This document shows, piece after piece, positions 24,602 through 33,800 of a DNA stretch of 64,000 bases. The notes beneath the pieces are model-generated. The model was not told where the DNA came from. It ran no database searches and saw only the letters and a list, made by a program, of their open reading frames with translations. Positions within the stretch are counted from its first letter, which is position 1; every line of letters begins with the position of its first letter. Made by a program: the position numbers and the translations under genes. The DNA is from Crocinitomicaceae bacterium (lineage in GTDB: Bacteria > Bacteroidota > Bacteroidia > Flavobacteriales_D > Crocinitomicaceae): assembly GCA_030833845.1 (NCBI GenBank), contig JAURGK010000002.1:91273-155272 (forward strand). Reading direction: 5' to 3'.

Positions 24602-25113
24602 TCTTCGAAAAATAATTTCTTTAGTTCGGTGGCCTCTGCAGCTTTCATTTTACCCGCCAAAATGAGGGCCAATTGTTTGCGGCGCAACGCACCATCATAG
24701 CGCATTTTTTCTTCTTCTGATTCAGGAATCAAAGCAGGCACCTGAATGGGATTGCCATTTTGATCTACGGCAACAAAGGTATAAATTGCTTCGTTGCATT
24801 TTTCACGCTGCCCTGTGACAGGGTCTTCGACAAAAACGTCGACAAATACCTCCATAGAAGAATTAAACGCCCTCGATACTTTTGCCTCTAAAGTGACAAT
24901 AGACGCATGATTAATAGGCTTCTGAAAAGAAACATTGTTTACCGAGGCCGTAACTACAACGCGCTTGGAGTGTCGGTGAGCAGAAACACTTGCTATGACA
25001 TCCATCCAGGCAAGTAGTTCGCCTCCGAATAGATTACCCAACGTATTGGTATCATTTGGCAATACGATTTTTGTGGTTATTGCAAGCGTGTCTATGGCTT
25101 TATTTGCTTTCAT
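24598..25113 (-). CDS. acyl-CoA thioesterase, hotdog fold (YciA/BFIT-like)
   Basis: I start at MKANKAIDTLAITTKIVLPN (171 aa), nine codons inside the track ORF, because a perfect -7 box (TACCTTTG) lies 4 nt before that ATG and would be inside the longer reading. The hotdog signature is PNDTNTLGNLFGGELLAWMD, with Asn and the Asp/Glu residues that act in CoA thioester hydrolysis, followed by VVVTASVNNVSFQKPINHAS. It probably removes acyl chains from CoA in the cytosol. The gene is convergent with GT9 and overlaps its end. Confidence 0.92.
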   Translation of the reverse strand: MKANKAIDTLAITTKIVLPNDTNTLGNLFGGELLAWMDVIASVSAHRHSKRVVVTASVNNVSFQKPINHASIVTLEAKVSRAFNSSMEVFVDVFVEDPVTGQREKCNEAIYTFVAVDQNGNPIQVPALIPESEEEKMRYDGALRRKQLALILAGKMKAAEATELKKLFFED

Positions 25114-25117
25114 TGAA

Positions 25118-25125
25118 CAAAGGTA
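25118..25125 (-). promoter_or_regulatory. -7 box immediately before the thioesterase gene (leaderless arrangement)
   Basis: TACCTTTG on the minus strand, exact TAnnTTTG, 4 nt (TTCA) before the ATG. No -33 TTG is visible. Confidence 0.5.
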
Positions 25126-25226
25126 AACAATACCTTTCATTTACTTAATTTATGAGCTAAAATACATTTTTACACTTAGTTGTTGTATTTTTACGACAAA
25201 CTATACTAGCTCTTAATCAAACCATT

Positions 25227-27419
25227 ATGAGAACAAGCTTTTTAACGACAATTCTTTTATTTTCCTTTTCCTTAACAAGTCTCGTTTTAGCACAAAAACC
25301 ACAGCGCGTTTTAGATCCACATAATATGCGCGAAGGTGAGCACATTGAATATTGTATCACACACAAAAAACAAGCCGAGCTTGAAAAAGATCCGATTTTT
25401 TTAAAGGGCCTTCACGAGGCTGAAGCTGCATTAAATGAGGTTGCAAAAAAAGGGGAATCCCAAAAAGCGACCATCTATACCATTCCTGTTGTTTTTCACG
25501 TTTTGCACTTCGGTGGCCTTGAAAATATTTCAGATGAGCAAATATTAAATGCACTTGCCATTTTGAACCGTGATTACCGCAAACAAAATGCGGATACGGC
25601 CACTGTTCATCAGGATTTCCAAGGCATGCCTGCCGATATTGAAGTTGAATTCAAGTTGGCAACTATTGCACCAAACGGCCAATGTTTCAAAGGTATTACC
25701 CGAACTTTTTCACCACTGAGTTTTGACGGATCCAGCGGAAGTGCTCAGGTTGATGCCATAATTGCAGGAAATGATGTGTATAACGGCTCATGGCCGGGCA
25801 ATAAATATTTGAATATTTTTATTTGTGCCGAGATTGGAGGTGCTGCGGGTTATACATACAAACCTAATAATGGTTTTGCCACGAGCATGAAAAATGGCAT
25901 TTGGGTCTTGCATGATTACGTCGGGGCAATTGGCACCAGTGGCACTAGTTCAAGCAGAACCCTAACCCATGAAGTTGGTCATTGGCTGAATTTAGATCAT
26001 ACCTGGGGTGGCAACAATAATCCGGGCAACGCATCTAGCTGCGGCACCGATGACAACGTTCAGGATACGCCCACTTGTATTGGTGTTTCGGCCTGCTTAC
26101 TCAATTCCAATACTTGTAATACTGACAACGCTTATTGGGGATTTGACATCCGTGATAACGTAGAAAACTATATGGATTATTCCTACTGCTCAAAAATGTT
26201 TACACAAGGGCAACGCACCCGCATGCGCAATGCTTTACAGGTGGCAAGCACAGGAAGAGCCAATGTAGTATCTGCTGCTAATTTAACAGCTGTAGGGGCA
26301 ACCACCTCGCCTTACCTGTGTAAGGCAGATTTCATTTCAGACAAAACGACAATTTGTATGGGCAATGAAGTGCAATTCTCCGATGACTCCTACAACGCAG
26401 TTACTGGTTGGACGTGGCAGATTACTCCGAATTCAGGCTGGAGTTTTACAAATGGTACCGATGCTTCATCGCAAAATCCTACAATTATGTTTGATGTTTC
26501 AGGCATGTATGATGTGACACTTGTTGCCACTGATGGCACCAACAGCGATACAGAGGTCAAGCAAGGATTTATTCGTGTATTAGGCACTCCCGAAAGCTTA
26601 CCTTTCTGGGAGGGCTTTGAAGCATACACTAGCTTAGATAATCTCCCAAATTGGGAAGTATATAATGCCAACAATAACAACGCATTTATCCTGGAGTCTA
26701 ATTTTGGTCAGGCAAGTGGGAAATGCGCAAGACTCAATAATTTTAATCAATCGGCATCTAATGTTGATGAATTGATTTCAACAAACATAGATCTATCCCC
26801 AATAGTTTCCACCTCTGGTCAGGTAACCTTATCTTTTAGGTATGCCTACCGCAAACGAGTATCTACAGACTATGAATACCTTAAAGTATTTATTTCAGGC
26901 AACTGCGGTGAGAACTGGGTCCAACGCAAAACCCTAGGGGGTAACCAGCTTTCTAGCCAAACTAGTACATCCGCCTGGACGCCAACAGAGGCCGATTGGG
27001 TTACTGTACATATGACTAACGTAACGGCCAATTATTTCACAGACAATTTTAGGATGCGTTTTCGTTTTGAAGGTGAAGGGGGAAATAATTTCTTTTTGGA
27101 TAACATCAATTTATACAGTGGTCCGCCATCTAATGATTTAGTATTGGCAACTATCAATGAAAATTTATTTGACAACCTTAACATCTATCCTAATCCAACC
27201 GATGGAGACCTTCATTTAACTTTCAATTCCAGTATAGGAGGTGCATCTATGCTTTATATCACGGATATTACTGGTAAGAGAGTGAAGTCATATCCTTTGC
27301 AAATTCAAACGGGCAGTAACGTAGTGATTACCGAAACAACAGGTTTGGCGAGTGGCACCTACTTAATCCAACTTCATTCCAATGGATTTGTAACCACAAG
27401 ATCTTTCATTGTTGAATAG
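25227..27419 (+). CDS. exported M43 (cytophagalysin/pappalysin-like) zinc metalloprotease with T9SS domain
   Basis: The 730-aa protein has a signal peptide (MRTSFLTTILLFSFSLTSLV...), a pro-region with the VVFHVLH segment typical of M43, and the active site LTHEVGHWLNLDHTWGG (HExxHxxGxxH-type zinc ligands) followed by the Met-turn region NVENYMDYSYCSKMF. A PKD-like domain (about 375-460), a MAM/jelly-roll-like region (about 465-650), and a C-terminal T9SS type A domain (LNIYPNPTDGDLHLTF...SGTYLIQL) complete it. It is probably an extracellular protease for nutrient proteins. The transcript ends at a terminator inside the antisense uvrC gene. Confidence 0.95.
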   Translation: MRTSFLTTILLFSFSLTSLVLAQKPQRVLDPHNMREGEHIEYCITHKKQAELEKDPIFLKGLHEAEAALNEVAKKGESQKATIYTIPVVFHVLHFGGLENISDEQILNALAILNRDYRKQNADTATVHQDFQGMPADIEVEFKLATIAPNGQCFKGITRTFSPLSFDGSSGSAQVDAIIAGNDVYNGSWPGNKYLNIFICAEIGGAAGYTYKPNNGFATSMKNGIWVLHDYVGAIGTSGTSSSRTLTHEVGHWLNLDHTWGGNNNPGNASSCGTDDNVQDTPTCIGVSACLLNSNTCNTDNAYWGFDIRDNVENYMDYSYCSKMFTQGQRTRMRNALQVASTGRANVVSAANLTAVGATTSPYLCKADFISDKTTICMGNEVQFSDDSYNAVTGWTWQITPNSGWSFTNGTDASSQNPTIMFDVSGMYDVTLVATDGTNSDTEVKQGFIRVLGTPESLPFWEGFEAYTSLDNLPNWEVYNANNNNAFILESNFGQASGKCARLNNFNQSASNVDELISTNIDLSPIVSTSGQVTLSFRYAYRKRVSTDYEYLKVFISGNCGENWVQRKTLGGNQLSSQTSTSAWTPTEADWVTVHMTNVTANYFTDNFRMRFRFEGEGGNNFFLDNINLYSGPPSNDLVLATINENLFDNLNIYPNPTDGDLHLTFNSSIGGASMLYITDITGKRVKSYPLQIQTGSNVVITETTGLASGTYLIQLHSNGFVTTRSFIVE

Positions 27420-27423
27420 CTTG

Positions 27424-29232
27424 TTAGGGGTTGTTTGAAAAATAATCAAGTAGGAGCTTCGTTTTTGCAGCTCCTATTTTTTTTCTCAGCAATGCAATAT
27501 CTGCTGATTTCATATTTGAAATCGTTTGAAATTCATTGAATAGGGTGGCGATTGTTTTTGGTCCAAGGCCTTTGATTTGATCGAGTTCTGATCCAAGCGC
27601 ATTTTTACTTCTTCTATTGCGGTGGTGGCTCAGACCAAAGCGGTGTGCTTCGTCTCTGAGCTGCTGAACTAGCTTTAGTGCAAGTGAACGGCGGCTTAAA
27701 ATAAGTGATTTAGAAAACCCGGGTTTGTATAGTTCTTCCAATCGTTTGGCAAGCCCTACTAATTTTATTTGCTGTTTGAGTCCAAGTTCTTCTATGGCCT
27801 CTAAAGCCGCACCTAATTGTCCTTTGCCTCCATCAATAATCACTAAGTCAGGAAGTGGAGCATCCTCTTCAAGTAATCTTTTATATCTTCTGGATACGGC
27901 CTCTTTCATTGTGCTGAAATCATCTGGGCCTTCCACTGTTTTTACATTGAAATGTCGGTAATCTGTCTTACTTGCTATACCATTTTTAAATACAACACAT
28001 GCTGATACAGGATGGGTTCCTTGAAGGTTGGAATTGTCAAAACACTCTATGTGAAGAGGTGGAGTGCCAAGACCTAATGCAGATTGCAATTCAATGACGG
28101 CCTGCATGGGCATGTTTTGAACTGCAGAAGTTTTGTTGAGGGCTGCTTTTTTCGCTTGTAGCTGCGCATGCCTGACGTTGTTCTGTGCCATATCGAGTAA
28201 TTGCTTTTTCTCGCCTCTCTTTGGGAATAGATATTTGCAATCAGAACTCTCTAATTCGGCATCAATTCCAATGACAATTTCCTTGGCTTGGCTGTTGAAA
28301 TGCGATTGCAATTGCGCAATGAGCTGCTCGTACAATGAAGGAATTGGTGCGTCTAGTGGGTCAGATACTTTAGAGGTATAGGCATGTATTATATTTCCCT
28401 CTTTCACCACCAAGTAACTCAACCAAGTGCCTTCAGGATTTTTATCTATATAACATACATCGAAAGATTGGAGGTGGTCAGATACTACCATTGATTTAGA
28501 TCGGTATTTATCAAGTGCCTCTAATAGTTCTTTACAGCGCTGTGCCTCTTCATATGCTTGATTGGCTGCAAAAGCCATCATTTCTTTTTTCAAGTGCTGT
28601 GAGAGTGAGTAGTTTTTCCCCTCGAGCAATAATCTTACAGAGTGTAGACTCTTGTCGTAGTTTGCTTGCGTTTGAAAGCCTTGGCAAGGCCCAGCACATT
28701 TACCAATATGGTATTCTAAACAGACCTTGTATTTTTCTTTGGCTATTTTTTCTGCACGTAAATCCAAGCTACAAGTTCTCAATAAAAAGAGTTCTCTAAT
28801 CAGCCCAAGCAGCTGATGCATTTGCTTCACATTAGGGTAGGGCCCAAAATAGGTAGATCCGTCATTGAATTTTTTACGTGTCGGAAAAACTCGAGCAAAG
28901 GCTTCGTTTTTGATAACTATCCAAGGGTAAGTCTTGTCGTCTTTGAGTAAAACATTATACCTCGGTCTGTAGCTTTTAATGAGGTTATTTTCCAAGAGCA
29001 AGGCCTCTAGTTCATTTTGAACTACTGTAAATCTAATGTTGGTAATTTGCTTGACAAGTGTTCTGGTTTTGCCGTCGAGGTGCTCCTTTTGAAAATAAGA
29101 ACTTACGCGTTTTTTTAGATCAATAGCTTTTCCAACGTAAATAACCTTGGCTTCGGCATCTAAATATTGATATACCCCTGGGTCGTGTGGTAGGGTTTGT
29201 ACAATTTCAAGTAGATGTTGGTCAAACTTCAT
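27424..29232 (-). CDS. uvrC: excinuclease ABC subunit C
   Basis: UvrC makes the two incisions in nucleotide-excision repair. The 602-aa length is normal. The order is: N-terminal GIY-YIG nuclease (DPGVYQYLDAEAKVIYVGKA), Cys-rich and UVR region (about 140-240), RNase-H-like second nuclease with FDNSNLQGTHPVSACVVFKN and DLVIIDGGKGQLGAALEAI, and C-terminal HhH (ALGSELDQIKGLGPKTIATL). The start is preceded by TAATTTTG and 5 nt. The last 20 codons overlap an intrinsic terminator read on the opposite strand. The nadC gene is divergent 55 bp away. Confidence 0.98.
   Translation of the reverse strand: MKFDQHLLEIVQTLPHDPGVYQYLDAEAKVIYVGKAIDLKKRVSSYFQKEHLDGKTRTLVKQITNIRFTVVQNELEALLLENNLIKSYRPRYNVLLKDDKTYPWIVIKNEAFARVFPTRKKFNDGSTYFGPYPNVKQMHQLLGLIRELFLLRTCSLDLRAEKIAKEKYKVCLEYHIGKCAGPCQGFQTQANYDKSLHSVRLLLEGKNYSLSQHLKKEMMAFAANQAYEEAQRCKELLEALDKYRSKSMVVSDHLQSFDVCYIDKNPEGTWLSYLVVKEGNIIHAYTSKVSDPLDAPIPSLYEQLIAQLQSHFNSQAKEIVIGIDAELESSDCKYLFPKRGEKKQLLDMAQNNVRHAQLQAKKAALNKTSAVQNMPMQAVIELQSALGLGTPPLHIECFDNSNLQGTHPVSACVVFKNGIASKTDYRHFNVKTVEGPDDFSTMKEAVSRRYKRLLEEDAPLPDLVIIDGGKGQLGAALEAIEELGLKQQIKLVGLAKRLEELYKPGFSKSLILSRRSLALKLVQQLRDEAHRFGLSHHRNRRSKNALGSELDQIKGLGPKTIATLFNEFQTISNMKSADIALLRKKIGAAKTKLLLDYFSNNP
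27451..27484 (+). terminator. intrinsic terminator of the M43 protease gene, inside uvrC coding sequence
   Basis: TAGGAGCT (27451-27458) pairs perfectly with AGCTCCTA (27469-27476) and is followed by eight T; the stem can extend by three more pairs (AAG/TTT, one a wobble). It lies 31 nt after the protease stop codon and within codons for the C-terminus of UvrC on the other strand. Confidence 0.85.
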
Positions 29233-29237
29233 GGAGT

Positions 29238-29245
29238 CAAAATTA
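29238..29245 (-). promoter_or_regulatory. -7 box immediately before uvrC (leaderless arrangement)
   Basis: TAATTTTG on the minus strand, exact TAnnTTTG, 5 nt (ACTCC) before the uvrC ATG. No -33 TTG at the expected spacing. Confidence 0.5.
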
Positions 29246-29251
29246 GAAACA

Positions 29252-29283
29252 TTGTGCGGATTTCTTTGCTCTTCTTATCTTTG
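29252..29283 (+). promoter_or_regulatory. nadC promoter (TTG-N21-TATCTTTG), 4 nt from the start codon
   Basis: TTG at 29252-29254 and TATCTTTG at 29276-29283 are 21 nt apart. The nadC ATG is at 29288, so a leaderless mRNA is predicted. Confidence 0.65.
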
Positions 29284-29287
29284 TTGA

Positions 29288-30124
29288 ATGCTTGATGAAT
29301 TTATTCTTTCTTCACTCCAAGAAGATATTCAAGATGGAGACCATTCTTCATTAGCTTGTGTACCGCAAGATGCGCAATCAATTGCAAGTTTGCTCATCAA
29401 AGAAGAAGGTGTGTTGGCAGGTATGCAGGTGGCTCATCGCATCTGTGAACTTTACGATGCGTCCTTGAAATTTTGCCCCAACTTATCGGACGGATCGTCG
29501 GTTCGGCCGGGCCAAATTGCCTTTACTATCGAAGGGTCCGCAAGATCTATACTTGCAGTTGAGCGTTTGATACTTAATTGCATGCAACGTATGAGTGGTA
29601 TAGCAACGCAAACTGCCACTTTTGTTGAGCTCATCAAAGGCACCAATTGCACTTTACTCGATACGCGTAAAACTACCCCAGGCATGCGATTTTTAGAAAA
29701 GGCCGCTGTTCAGATAGGAGGGGGGGCGAATCATCGTTTTGGCCTTTATGACATGATCATGCTCAAGGATAATCATATTGATTATGCAGGTGGCCTGGCT
29801 TTGGCTTTAGAGCGAACGGACAAATATCTCAAAGAAAACCATCTTGAGCTCAAGGTTGAGGTAGAGATTCGTTCCCTAGATGAACTCGAGCAATTACTTG
29901 CTTTGCCAACGACATATCATCGCATCATGTTGGATAATTTTACTCCCGAACAAATTCAAATTGCGCTCAAGCGCATTCCCAAAGGCATAGAAACTGAAGC
30001 GAGCGGAGGCATTACAGCACAAACAATTCGTGCTTACGCCCAAACAGGAATTCAGTTCATCTCGGTTGGTGCCTTGACCCATTCTGTCAAGGCCTTAGAC
30101 ATGAGCCTCAAGGCTTGTCTTTAA
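29288..30124 (+). CDS. nadC: nicotinate-nucleotide pyrophosphorylase (carboxylating)
   Basis: NadC (quinolinate phosphoribosyltransferase) makes nicotinate mononucleotide in de novo NAD synthesis. The 278-aa length is standard. Motifs seen: QEDIQDGDHSSLACVPQDAQ at the N-terminus, NCMQRMSGIATQTATFVEL, LDTRKTTPGMRFLEKAAVQI (substrate-binding Arg/Lys), GGGANHRFGLYDMIMLKDNH, and EASGGITAQTIRAYAQTGIQ with the C-terminal phosphate site. nadA and nadB are not in the window. The 3' end overlaps the convergent phosphopantetheinyl transferase gene by 17 bp. Confidence 0.98.
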   Translation: MLDEFILSSLQEDIQDGDHSSLACVPQDAQSIASLLIKEEGVLAGMQVAHRICELYDASLKFCPNLSDGSSVRPGQIAFTIEGSARSILAVERLILNCMQRMSGIATQTATFVELIKGTNCTLLDTRKTTPGMRFLEKAAVQIGGGANHRFGLYDMIMLKDNHIDYAGGLALALERTDKYLKENHLELKVEVEIRSLDELEQLLALPTTYHRIMLDNFTPEQIQIALKRIPKGIETEASGGITAQTIRAYAQTGIQFISVGALTHSVKALDMSLKACL

Positions 30125-30734
30125 AATAGGCTACCGCTACAAGAATTGTTTGATTCTTGTGCAGGAGCGCTTCGAAAACCCGCGTCTCTTCTGCAAATAA
30201 AATCGTGCCAGAGACTCCAATCAAATTGCCATCCACGAATCTAGATTGAATAAAAATTTGATTTTTAAAAGAAAGCCCAGGTGTATTGGCTAACTTATAA
30301 ACCGACTCTTTAACGCACCACATTTCTAAGGCCCAATCACGGGGTGCTATGGTATATAAATTTATTTCATGTTCGCTTGCAAATTTATTGATGACTTTAA
30401 ATGCATTTCTGTCTACAACTTCTATGTCAATACCGATTGGAAAGTCTGCTAAAGCGAGTCCGAGATAATCTTTAGAGTGGCTTATGGAGATAAATGAAGA
30501 TTCTTGTTCAATATAGGGCTTACCATTCGCATTGTATTTGATTGGGTATTTGATATTCAAAAGGTTACGTAAATACCTGATACCCAGAAATGAATTTTTG
30601 CGTTGAGGCTGATTGATATTTTCTAATTCTCTTATTTCTGAATCAAAGAGTTCGATGCCGGATTTAGACAAGGCATTTGCTTCTAATATCAATATTTTGA
30701 AATTGTTTAATGGGAGTGGGATGGTGAGGAGCAT
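30108..30734 (-). CDS. 4'-phosphopantetheinyl transferase superfamily protein
   Basis: This enzyme transfers the phosphopantetheine arm from CoA to acyl- or peptidyl-carrier proteins. I prefer the start at MLLTIPLPLNNFKI (208 aa). The first nine track codons overlap a -7-like TACTTTCG. The Sfp-type motifs are KYNANGKPYIEQESSFISIS with SISHSKD, then GIDIEVVDRNAFK and WCVKESVYKLANTPGLSF (the acidic metal ligands and the KEA/KES box). It is the Sfp-type, about 200-aa form; which carrier it serves is unknown. Overlaps nadC at the 3' end. Confidence 0.88.
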   Translation of the reverse strand: MLLTIPLPLNNFKILILEANALSKSGIELFDSEIRELENINQPQRKNSFLGIRYLRNLLNIKYPIKYNANGKPYIEQESSFISISHSKDYLGLALADFPIGIDIEVVDRNAFKVINKFASEHEINLYTIAPRDWALEMWCVKESVYKLANTPGLSFKNQIFIQSRFVDGNLIGVSGTILFAEETRVFEALLHKNQTILVAVAYFKDKP

Positions 30735-30872
30735 TTGTTGTTTGGCCGAAAGTATATGCAAATATGCGTAAACATCTGATAGTTTTTTGATGAATACTAT
30801 GTTAAGAATATGGAATTTTCTATATTTACAATCTTAAAAAAACGAGAAATAGTAAAATTTATACGCATTTAT

Positions 30873-33800
30873 ATGGTGGGTAGACTCAAATTATTGCTTT
30901 TAAGCGCTTTGTTTGTAAGCACTTATGCATTTTCACAATCTGGACTCGGTACCCTACGTGGAACCGTATTCGACGAGGCAACTAAGGCTCCGTTGGAGTA
31001 CAGCAAGGTAATCTTGAAACAGGCCGGCTCGATGAGAGGAAGTGCTCAGACAGATGAAAAAGGTAAATTCCAAATCAATGGTATCCAACCTGGTTCTTAT
31101 GACGTAGAGGTGCGCAATGCCGAAGGAGGCTACCAAACCCTGACTATGGAAGGTGTTTCAATTTCACCAGATCGAATTACCTTTCTAGACAACCTAATGT
31201 TGACCTCCAAAACCCAAGAAACTAAAGAGGTTAAAGTTGTTCGCTACAAGGTTCCGCTTATTGACAAAGATGGTGGGGCATCCGGTGCTACGGTTACCCG
31301 TGAAGATATTGCTCGTTTGCCTGCGCGTTCAGCGACTGCTGTTGCCGGTACTGTAGGCGGGGTGAATGTAAGCGAAGGTTCAGGTGCCATTTCAGTACGT
31401 GGTACACGTTCAGATGCCACTTACTTTTATATTGATGGTATCAAAGTTCGCGGTTCATCCAATTTGCCAAAATCTGCTTTAGAAGAAGTATCGGTAATCA
31501 CAGGTGGTGTGCCAGCAAACTATGGAGACGTCACGGGAGGTATTATTTCTATTACGACTCGTGGTCCGTCTTCGGTTTATTTCGGAAGTTTGGAAGCAGT
31601 GAGTTCTGGTGTATATTTCAACGGAGCAGATCCAAATGGCTATGACGGAAAAGTTTATGGCCTTGACAAATTTGGATACAACCTAGTGGAAGGGATGCTT
31701 TCTGGTCCGCTTTGGATGCAACGCGATTCTCTTGGAAACAAAACTCGCCCAAGACTTGGTTTCCTAATATCAGCTAACTACACAGACCAATTGGATTCTC
31801 GCCCCTTGGCCGGAGGATCTTACAGAATCAAACAAGATGTGCGCGAGGAGTTGCTTGCCAACCCACTTCGCCCTACATCCACTGGTTTTGGTACTTTCCA
31901 TAACGCCTTATTCCTAAGGGCTGATGATTTTGAAAAAACAGACTGGCGTATGAATGCTCGTAATAATGTTTTTTCAGCATCAGGAAAAATAGATGTGAAC
32001 ACTGGACCATCTGTCAATTTGCAATTTGGCGGGTCTTTGAACTTTTTTGAGGGATCATCTTACAGCCGTGCAGGCTCCTTATTGAACTTTACGAACTTTG
32101 GGGTAAGTAAAAGTTTAGATTATCGCGTCTATGCAAGGTTGACGCAGCGTTTCAATAACGATCGCGAAGGTTCTAGCTCAAAAATCAAGTCAGCATTATA
32201 TAACGTAATGGTTGACTACTCTAAATCTATGGGTGAATCTTATGACCCTAATCATAAATACAATTTATTCAATTATGGCCACGTAGGTAAATTTGTTACT
32301 ACGCGTGTACCATCTTATGAATTTGATCCTGCTACACAAATGTACGTTCATAATGGTTTCCGTGATGTACAGGTAGATTTTACACCTTCTGAAACCAATT
32401 CAGCCTTGGCTGCTATTACTACTCAATACTATAATATTTACGAAGGCAACCCAATTGGTCGCTACGAAAATCTCTTCCAAATCCAGCAAGGTAATGCCTT
32501 GCGAAATGGGGATTTACCGAGCAGCGTTTACGGAATTTGGGCAAATATTGGAGCTCCATCAAACGGTTTTGGAAAATCAGAAAACGACCAATTCCGTGTT
32601 ACTGGTGCGGGTTCTGTGGTTCTTGGAGACCATTCTATTTCACTTGGTTTTGAATACGAACAACGCGTAGACCGTGGCTGGACAAGCGGCGACAATGGCC
32701 CTGTAGGCATTTGGTCTATTGCACGACAGTTGGCGAACTTCCACATCCGCGAACTTGATTTGAATTCAGGAACGATTACAGATTCAGGTTCATTCAAGGC
32801 AATTACATACAACCGCCTTAATGCCGGTAACGCTGCCGACCCTCTTGGTGATGGTCAATACGGAGGTCAATTAAATAATGACCAACAGTCTTTCTTTGAT
32901 TATAACCTTCGCAATAAGTTAGGATATAACCCTGCTGGAAATGATTACATTGATATCGACCAATACGATCCAAATTTGTTCCAATTCGATATGTTCTCCC
33001 CTGATGAACTTTTGAATAGTGGTCAATCATTCGTTTCCTATTGGGGCTATGACCACACAGGTAAAAAGGTGCGTGGCAATACTGATATCAACAAGTACTT
33101 CAACGAATTTGACGAAAACGGAAATTACCGTCGTTTTGTTGGTGCTTTCCAACCAATTTATATGGCGGGTTATATCATGGATAAGTTTGCGTTCAAAGAT
33201 ATCGTCTTTAACGTGGGTGTCCGTGTGGATGTTTTCGATGCGAATCAACCAGTGCTTAAAGATCCATATTTATTCTATACTGCTAAAACTGTTCAAGAGG
33301 CACGTGCCTTGGCTACTGCAGACCCGAACCAATACAGCTGGGTAAATCTACCTCAAGGTATGGGTGATGATTATGTTGTTTATGTAAATGATGTAAACAA
33401 CCCTTCAAGCATCAACGGTTTTAGAAATGGTTCGCAATGGTTTGATGCTACAGGGGCCCCAATTCAAGACCCATCAGTGGTGAGAGGAGCAGCAGGAATT
33501 GCACCATGGTTGCAAGACCCATCATTAGAAACACCAACTTCCGATGCATTCGAGGATTATAAAGCACAGGTGAATGTGATGCCGCGTATTGCATTCTCCT
33601 TTCCAATTTCTGAGGAAGCGTCATTCTTTGCACATTATGACATCCTTACAAAACGTCCAACTTCAGGTTTCCGCTTTAACCCATACGAGTACCAATTTAT
33701 TCAGTCTCGAAATGCTGTTATTAGCAACTCGAATTTAGTTCCTGAGAAAACAGTGGATTATGAACTAGGCTTCCAACAAGTTGTTACACGCACTTCATCA

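Noticed and set aside
30810-30872. Upstream ATG of the TonB-dependent receptor (MEFSIFTILKKREIV)
   Set aside because: The extra 21 residues would precede a complete signal peptide and overlap the probable promoter (TATATTTA).
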